The notes below the pieces were generated by a model, which was not told the origin of the DNA, made no database searches, and saw only the letters and a list, made by a program, of their open reading frames with translations. A program made the position numbers and the translations under genes. A DNA stretch of 64,000 nucleotides from Girardinichthys multiradiatus (Eukaryota > Chordata > Actinopteri > Cyprinodontiformes > Goodeidae): assembly GCF_021462225.1 (NCBI RefSeq), contig NC_061817.1, positions 13,507,204-13,571,203 on the forward strand, given 5' to 3'. Numbering within the stretch: position 1 is the first letter of the stretch; every line of letters starts with the position of its first letter. Below are positions 58,701 to 64,000 of the stretch, in pieces.

Positions 58701-59739
58701 CAGTAGCCTTCTGTCAGCCAAATGACCAGCAGTTTGCAGCACTGGGTGGAGGAGGGGCAGAGCTGTGTTATTCTATACTCCATAGATCTGGAGAAAATGC
58801 TGCCCGCTACAGTACTCCCTCTGGCATCTCTTTAGAATGAATTTAAACCATAGAAAATTATGGTAATGTTTACACTTTTGAAAAATTAACTTTCAAAAAC
58901 CTTTACATACTTTGATAACAGCAAACATTCCCATGCTTGGTAAAAATGTTTACAATTTACCTTTACAGTTGTACCGCAAGTAATGAATGGGACTGCAATG
59001 ACTGTCTCTGCGGCTCGTCTCTCCAAAGTGTAACCACACTGTTCAACCAACAGCCCCAAAGGGGTCCATTCTCCCCTCACTGTAGTAGAATAGAGCGATA
59101 AACTAAGACAAGATTAAAAAGGACAAACTGATTTTTAAGGGCTTGCTGATCCTTAAAGTACATTTACCATTTATGTGCGTGTTCTTCATAGCCAACGGTC
59201 CTCGCAGTTCGACAGTCATGCCATTTGGGTAGCAGCAGAGGGAGGACGGCCCCTCACCTTCAGGTTCGAGGTGAGAGACCGGGCAGAAAACCTTGACCGG
59301 AATCCCCATCCACAGCAGAGGTAACACATAGCCGTCATCCTTAAGCAAAAGCATTATACCAATATGTCCAACAATAGCATTAGAGATCCATTTGAGAAAA
59401 TCTAGCTGGTCACATCAAAAAAAACAAAAAACAAATATGAATCAATCATCTGAGAAGGTTCCCGCCACACCTCTCTAAATTTGGATACTCTGGTGAGGTG
59501 AATACCACAGTTTAGCTTAAATGATTCAGTTAAAATGCAGAAAAGTCAAAGCTTTATTCTAATAAGTCAGACAGTAAATAAGATGTGACTGGTGTTGGAA
59601 AAAACTAGATTTTACCACACCTCTCGAATGACATGACAGGCATCATACTGAGCCATCAGAGTGAGGTCTTTCCATGAGCTTCGAACTGAGTAACCACACT
59701 GTTGAGGTAGCTGGGCCAGGGGCAACGATGAACCATTCA
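46787..59739 (-). CDS. ZP-domain protein with Pro/Tyr/His-rich segment (partial, 9 exons, 904 codons)
   Basis: Exons on the - strand: 59739-59621, 59339-59168, 59079-58961, 56482-54886, 53682-53507, 52152-52073, 50443-50313, 49571-49391, 46925-46787. Every junction has AG/GT and the phases agree. Order of parts: Cys modules ([73 protein letters not shown]); a 1597-nt exon rich in Pro, Tyr, His; then the ZP domain ([74 protein letters not shown]). ZP domains polymerise into extracellular coats such as the fish egg envelope. I cannot name the orthologue. Signal-peptide exon(s) lie upstream and were not found; the C-terminus is uncertain. Introns carry copy G and several relics, but the frames are clean. 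Confidence 0.82.
46926..47697. other. Intron sequence of the ZP gene
   Basis: AT-rich with a poly(A) run at about 47206-47220. Nothing else seen before copy G. Confidence 0.4.
47698..49305 (+). mobile_element. Tc1-like 1.6-kb family, copy G (1608 bp)
   Basis: Complete ends with TA flanks (47696-47697, 49306-49307). It lies in the last firm intron of the ZP gene, antisense to it, and ends only 85 bases from the exon at 49391-49571. Confidence 0.95.
48026..49028 (+). pseudogene. Tc1-like transposase with 2-base frameshift (copy G)
   Basis: Identical in plan to copy A until APA at about 48750, where two bases are missing (GCACCTGCTCAGTGCC in place of GCACCTGCTCACAGTGCC). The frame then ends at 48772 after 248 residues. 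This is just past the second catalytic aspartate and before the glutamate. The remaining C-terminal code is open in another frame to 49028. Confidence 0.92.
49718..50050 (-). repeat. Dispersed repeat in ZP intron, copy 1
   Basis: Shares GCCAGGTTTGCATTGCATT, AGTGAACAAACTA-type text and TTTTGCATGAAATTATA with the segment at 54450-54785 in the same order over about 300 bases. The first part (GGGGTTCGTTTATGGAGTGA) also matches the intron repeat near 12170. It looks like a non-coding DNA transposon family; class unknown. Confidence 0.55.
50690..51870 (+). pseudogene. Decayed Tc1-like element in ZP intron, with nested MITE
   Basis: Remnants include GAACATGGTGGTGCCAGCATCATG (about 51080, conserved glycine-rich region) and the C-terminal phrase GAAACATACCCCAAAGACTT (51671). 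A decayed right end follows at about 51820-51870. Numerous stops. The MITE at 51260-51479 interrupts it. The ZP exon at 52073-52152 lies just beyond. Confidence 0.7.
51260..51479. mobile_element. hAT-type MITE, 220 bp, perfect 8-bp target duplication
   Basis: Begins CAGAGGTGTCC and ends GGGCACCCTTG. Flanked by GTTTAGAT on both sides (51252-51259 and 51480-51487), a perfect 8-bp duplication as hAT transposases make. Internal text (TAGTCCTTGAGGACTGGACC) matches the copy at 23895-24114. Confidence 0.85.
52740..53365 (-). pseudogene. Decayed Tc1-like element in ZP intron, - strand
   Basis: On the - strand an N-terminal remnant starts near 53358 ([16 protein letters not shown], then [12 protein letters not shown]). 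The middle part (CCACACTTTTTCCTTCCACA region) and a central part near 52800-52900 (TGGCTCCCCAAATCATCAAC) follow. Frameshifted throughout. A LINE 3' end is inserted at 52985-53064. Confidence 0.65.
52985..53064 (+). mobile_element. Solo LINE 3' end (about 80 bp)
   Basis: The text TCCTTGTATGTCCAAAAACA, TACTTGGCAATAAAGC and TTTTCTGATTCTGAT equals, in the opposite orientation, the 3' end of the LINE at 61719-64000. This is an extreme 5'-truncated insertion into the Tc1 relic, ending in the TTCTGA-type short repeat. Confidence 0.75.
54450..54785 (-). repeat. Dispersed repeat in ZP intron, copy 2
   Basis: Second copy of the repeat at 49718-50050 (GCCAGGTTTGCATTGCATTT, GACATCTTTTTAAAATCAT, TTTTGCATGAAACTATA). 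It lies close to the 3' end of the large ZP-gene exon. Divergence between the copies suggests an old family. Confidence 0.55.
56965..58564 (-). mobile_element. Second Tc1 family, degenerate full-length copy (about 1600 bp)
   Basis: Starts CAGTGGGGAGAACAAGTATT after TA (56963-56964) and ends with the degenerate complement GTTCTTCCCACTG. The right flank is CA instead of TA. The inverted repeats are over 150 bp. The - strand transposase is in pieces: [20 protein letters not shown] (58215 down), [20 protein letters not shown] (about 57960), and a catalytic part with [10 protein letters not shown] and [10 protein letters not shown] (57573-57355). At least two frameshifts separate them. It sits in the intron before the large ZP exon. 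Confidence 0.88.
58565..58960. other. ZP-gene intron, nothing recognised
   Basis: No element identified between the Tc1 end and the exon at 58961-59079. Confidence 0.4.
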
Positions 59740-60968
59740 CTGGAAAATAATTACTTTAGTTAATTTAAGTAACAAAGTTTAATCTAAACATGTATGGTTA
59801 ATTCAACTTTCCAATTACAACTTTGGCTTCCCAAGACTAAAAACATCATTAATTACGAAGGAGCCCTTAGTTTGGGCATCATTCTAATTTTTTCCTCATT
59901 ATTTACCTATCCATTAGGTATCCACAAACCCTTTTTTCAAGAACACATTTGGCCAAAAAACCAGTTCCAAGCTACATCTTGGAGCCAACATAATAAAAAA
60001 GTCTAAGGTCCAGTTTAAGAACAGCAGTTAAATACACAAAAAAAAAAAGATTTGACCAGTTTCAAAATGGTTGCAGGTGGGACAGCGCTCCTGGTCTACC
60101 CCTTGCTTATAAACTTTACAAGGCCTTTTTATGTTGATCCAGCTTGGAGGATTGGTAACATTTTTCACCGTTATATTTGAATGACAACCCATCTAAATAT
60201 GTGGATCTGAGCTACAAACTAACAAAGAATTGGCAAAGACAAGCACAAGTTATGGAACCAACACAATGGCTTTGACTTTGGTCTACCCATCACTATACAA
60301 TAAGATGAAGATGCCATTGTGATTTATCGTCCCCCACTAGTGGCCTTTATTCCACAGTATATACACAGGAAATGAGCAGGGGGAAGGCGGGATGATGATG
60401 GCAGCAGACATTGGGGGAAATAAAGATTTTAGCCATGTTAGACGTTTCAGCCTCTGGCATAGTCACCAACTAACCGATGTCAAAATTTGGTGGGGATCTT
60501 GGTGCAGATGAAAGTCAGCAGTACTACTTCAAATATTCTGAGTTCTTTGAGCTTTCTAAATTACTCGAGGACATAATAAATATAAACTGGTTAGAAATAC
60601 TTGAGAACCAAGACCTGAGAAAATCCATATGTCTGATCATTGCCCTGGAAAGCATGGTTCCTCTGATTAGGCAACATGGAACTTTGAATGCAGCTGTCAA
60701 GCCAAACTTCAGGAATTAAGGTGTTGTATTCTACCAATCGATGTCTATTGAAGGTCACTCAAAACAACTTGTTTAAAGCCATTTTAATAATCTCAGAAAT
60801 ATTTCCAAATGTTCCAAGGGTTTGTGTCAGAACAGGAACTTGAGATGCATTTATTTCCTTTTCTCTAGACTGTTGTAATGCGCTTCTCCTATGACTGGAA
60901 AAAAACAAAAACAACTTCCTTCAGTTTTGTCCAAAACTCTGCAGCAGGGCTCCAACTGCTTCAACATA
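59740..60968. other. Upstream of the first located ZP exon
   Basis: Should contain or lead to the missing 5' exons of the ZP gene (the exon at 59739 begins in phase 1), but no convincing signal-peptide exon was found on the - strand. A 79-codon + strand open frame at 60477-60716 is of unknown meaning. Confidence 0.35.
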
Positions 60969-61718
60969 CACTCACCGGCCACTCAATCCATTTAGGCATG
61001 TAGACATGGTCAAGACAATCTGCTGCAGGTCAAACCGAGCATCAGAATGGGGAAGAAAGGTGATTTAAGTGACTTTGAACGTGGCATGGTCTGAGTATTT
61101 TAGAAACTGCTGATCTACTGGGATTTTCACTCACTACCATCTCTAGGGTTTACAGAGAATGGTCTGAAAAATAGAAAATATCTAGTGAGCGGCAGTTCTG
61201 TGGGCGCAAATGTCTTGTTGATGCCAGAGGAGAATGGCCAGACTGGTTCGAGCTGATAGAAAGGCAACAGTAACTCAAATAACCACTTGTTATAACCAAG
61301 GCATGCAGAAGAGCAACTCTGAACGCACAACACGTCGAACCTTGAGGCAGATGGGCTACAGCAGCAAAAAACCACACCGGGTGCCACTCCTGTCAGCTAA
61401 GAACAGGAAACTGAGGCTACAATTTGCACAGGTTCACCAAACCTGGACAATAGAAGATTGGAAAAATGTTGCCTGGTCTGATGAGTCTTGATTTCTGCTG
61501 TGACATTCGGATGGTAGGGTTAGAATTTGGCATCATCAACATGAAAGCATGGATCGATCCTGCCTTGTATCAACGGTTCAGGCTGGTGGTGGTGGTGTAA
61601 TGGTGAGGGGGATATTTTCTTGGCACACTTTGGGCCCCTTAGTACCAATTGAGCATTGTGTCAACACCACAGCCTACCTGAGTATTGTTGCTGACCATGT
61701 CCATCCCTTTATGACCAC
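60969..61718 (+). pseudogene. Third Tc1 family, 5' part, truncated by LINE insertion
   Basis: Starts CACTCACCGGCCACTCAATC after TA (60967-60968). The transposase text runs MARLVRADRKATVTQ (61234 on), TTRRTLRQMGYSSKKPHR and NVAWSDES, then TGA at about 61489, later VQAGGGGVMVRGIFSWHTLGP. Other stops occur earlier (after 61090). It breaks at about 61718, inside the catalytic domain, where the LINE 3' end begins, so the rest should lie past the LINE outside this window. Confidence 0.8.
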
Positions 61719-64000
61719 AGAATCAGAATCAGAAAAGCTCTATTGCCAAGTACGTTTTTGGACATACAAGGAATTTGTTTTGGCGTAGTCGGTGCAATAC
61801 AATACAAATTAAACAGTATAAACATATCTACAATATAATATAAATATATGTGCACAGTTTTAAGTGAGTGAGAGTAAGTATAGAGCAGTATAAGATGCAA
61901 GAGCAATAAAACAGTGCAGGTGATCATTGTGCAAGTATGGCAGTGCAAGTAAAGCAGGAGTCCATGCTGAACGTTAATGTAACGCATAGAGTTACAGGTT
62001 ACGGGTGTCCTGTCAGCAAAAACAGGGGGGGTGTGGGGGAAAGGGAGAGTGTCAGGGTGGTTTCCGGGCTTTGTTAACCAGGCTGGTGGCAGATGGGAAA
62101 AAACTGTTCTGCAGGTGGAGTCGGGCACACTCAGCTGGGAGAGCTTCTCCTGTAGCAGAACTGGGACAATGGTGTTGAAGGCAGAGCTGAAATCAACAAA
62201 CAGGATCCTGGCATAGGTTCCTGTGGAGTCCAGATGCCAGAGGATGAAGTGAAGGGCTAGGTTGACTGCATCATCTACAGACCTGTTGGCTCTGTAGGCA
62301 AATTGCAGGGGGTCCAGGAGGGGGTCGGTGATGTCTTTTAGGTGTGAGAGCACAAGGCGCTCAAAGGACTTCATCACCACAGAGGTCAGGGCGACGGGTC
62401 TGAAGTCATTAAGCCCTGTGGTCCTTGGCTTCTTGGGAATAGGGACGATGGTGGAGGACTTGAAGCAGGCTGGCACATGACATGTCTCCAGTGAGGTGTT
62501 AAAAATGTCTGTGAAGACTGGAGACAGCTGATCAGCGCAGTGCTTCAGGCTGGCTGGTGAGACAGAATCCAGACCAGCAGCTTTCCGGGGGTTCTGTCTC
62601 CTGAAGAGTTTGTTGACGTCCCTCTCCTGGATGGAAAGAGCCGTCCTCGGCGTGGGTAGGGGGCTGGTGGGGGGGAACTTCAGGGTGGGGGTTGGAGGTG
62701 TCAAGGCCCCTCTTGAGGTTGGGGAGGTGGGGGTGGTGGATTGTGGCTGCAGCTGTTGGGGGGCGTCGTGGGGGATGGTTGCAGGACTGTCCCTTTGTCT
62801 TTCAAAGCGGCAGTAGAACTCGTTCAGGTCGTTGGCGAGGCGTCGGTCGTTGATGGAGTGGGGGGCTTTCGGCTTGTAGTTGGTGATTTGCTTGAGCCCT
62901 TTCCAGACAGACGCAGAGTCGTTGGCTGAGAACTGGTTTTGGAGCTTCTCAGAGTACAGTCGTTTGGCCTCTTTCACTGCCTTGCCAAACTTGTACTCTC
63001 TGTATATGTCTTTGTCCCCACTCCTGAAGGCCTCTTCCTTATCCAGTCTTAACCTTCTGAGTTTAGCTGTGAACCAGGGTTTGTCGTTGTTGTAACTCAC
63101 CCTGGTGTATGATGGTACACAGCTGTCCTCACAGAAGCTGATGTAGGAAGTCACAGCCTCTGTGTACTCGTCCAGACTGTTGGTAGTAGTCCTGAACACA
63201 TCCCAGTCTGTACAGCCTAAACACGCCTCGAGCTTCTCCATAGCCTCACTGCTCCACTTCCTTGTCGTCCTCACAACAGGTTTGCAGAGCTTTAGTTTCT
63301 GCCTGTATGCAGGAATCAGGTGGACCATGATGTGGTCGGATTGGCCCAGTGCAGCACGTGGGACGGCGTGATAAGCGTCTCTGATGGTGGTGTAACAGTG
63401 ATCCAGAATGTTGTCCTCTCTGGTCGGACATTTTATAAACTGTCTGTATTTGGGGAGTTCGTGGGTCAGATTACCTTTGTTAAAGTCACCAGCGACGATA
63501 ACTAAGGAGTCCGGGTTGGTCCGCTCCACACTCAGTATCTGGTCGGCGAGCATGCGCTGTGCGACCTGCACGTTAGCTTGCGGCGGGATGTAAACACCGA
63601 CCAGGATGAACGAAGCGAACTCACGGGGGGAATAGAAAGGCTTACATTTTATGATGAAGGCTTCCAGGTCTGGAGAACAGTGCTGCTGAATCACTGTCAC
63701 GTCGTTGCACCAACCACTGTTGAGGTAAAAACAGATTCCTCCACCTTTCGCTTTGCCGGAGAGTTCTGTGTCTCTGTCCGCTCTGTAGAGCTGGAATCCT
63801 GCCAGCTGCAGCGCAGAGTCCGGTATTAATCCACACAGCCACGTCTCCGTGAAGCACAAAACTGCCGATGAATAAAAGTCCCTGTTTTTCCCCAACAGCA
63901 GTTGTAGTTCCTCCATTTTGTTGGGAAGTGAGCGCACGTTAGAGAGAAATATTCCAGGTAACGGTGTTCGTAGTCCACGCTGGCGAAGACGTAACAGCAC
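61719..64000 (-). pseudogene. LINE (L2/Rex1-type) ORF2, internally deleted, 5' end beyond window
   Basis: The - strand frame is open from the window edge to 61709. The AP-endonuclease comes first: SNVRSLPNKMEEL, CFTETWL, VIVAGDFN, ILDHCY and [10 protein letters not shown] carry the expected N, E, D/N, D and SDH residues. The reverse transcriptase follows: NPRKAAGLDSVSP, IVPIPKKPRTTGL, DPLQFAYRANRSVDDAV and FVDFSSAFNTI (motif A). After VPDSTCR the frame passes directly to HLPPAWLTKPGNHPDTLPF, which is 3' terminal sequence, so the FADD motif C, thumb and C-terminal domain are deleted although no stop is met. The 3' tail is a short GATTCT-type repeat at 61719-61735. Non-autonomous now. Confidence 0.82.

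Noticed and set aside
60477..60716. 79-codon + strand frame as a possible gene
   Set aside because: No homology recognised, no neighbours or signals, and length within chance for AT-rich DNA; left as unknown.

Overview
This is a piece of a vertebrate nuclear genome, almost certainly a teleost fish and possibly a killifish-like one (weak guess). Coding sequence is split into short exons with GT/AG borders. Introns and spacers are AT-rich and packed with transposable elements of the mix typical of teleosts: Tc1-like elements with long inverted repeats, hAT relics and 8-bp-TSD MITEs, a Harbinger-like element, L2/Rex1-type LINEs and a DIRS retroelement. No bacterial, CRISPR, tRNA or rRNA feature was seen.

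Host genes. (1) Two CD9-like tetraspanin genes lie in tandem on the + strand (coding exons 10293-19049 and 23291-31488). Their exon structures match almost base for base (shared exon lengths 98, 75, 102 and 84 nt). The first gene also has a second possible last exon (20870-20959), which would give a different cytoplasmic tail. (2) A zona-pellucida-domain gene lies on the - strand from about 59739 down to about 46787. It has nine phase-consistent exons (904 codons in view), including one 1.6-kb exon coding for a Pro/Tyr/His-rich segment. Its 5' end was not found and its 3' end is only tentative.

Mobile DNA by region. 1-9.2 kb: a nearly intact Tc1 (1115-2384), a hAT relic split by Tc1 copy A (3167-4776), copy B (6937-8546) and older relics. 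9.8-31.5 kb: the tetraspanin pair; their introns carry copy C (16072-17681) and a nest of Tc1, MITE and LINE relics. 31.5-46 kb: a Harbinger-like element, an L2 fragment split by copy D (36702-38269), copy E (39036-40603), and a defective DIRS element split by copy F (44171-45778). 46-60 kb: the ZP gene, whose introns carry copy G (47698-49305), another degenerate Tc1 (56965-58564) and relics. 61-64 kb: a Tc1 truncated by an internally deleted LINE that runs off the window.

The main pattern is seven complete copies (A-G) of one 1.6-kb Tc1 family in 64 kb. They are very similar, flanked by TA, and several sit inside older elements, which points to a recent burst. Copies A and B keep an uninterrupted 334-residue transposase. 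D and E share an identical 42-bp deletion. C, F and G carry separate inactivating lesions. I found no clearly new molecular system. The least ordinary items are the ZP/Pro-Tyr-rich gene, the alternative last exons of the first tetraspanin, and the D/E deletion lineage.
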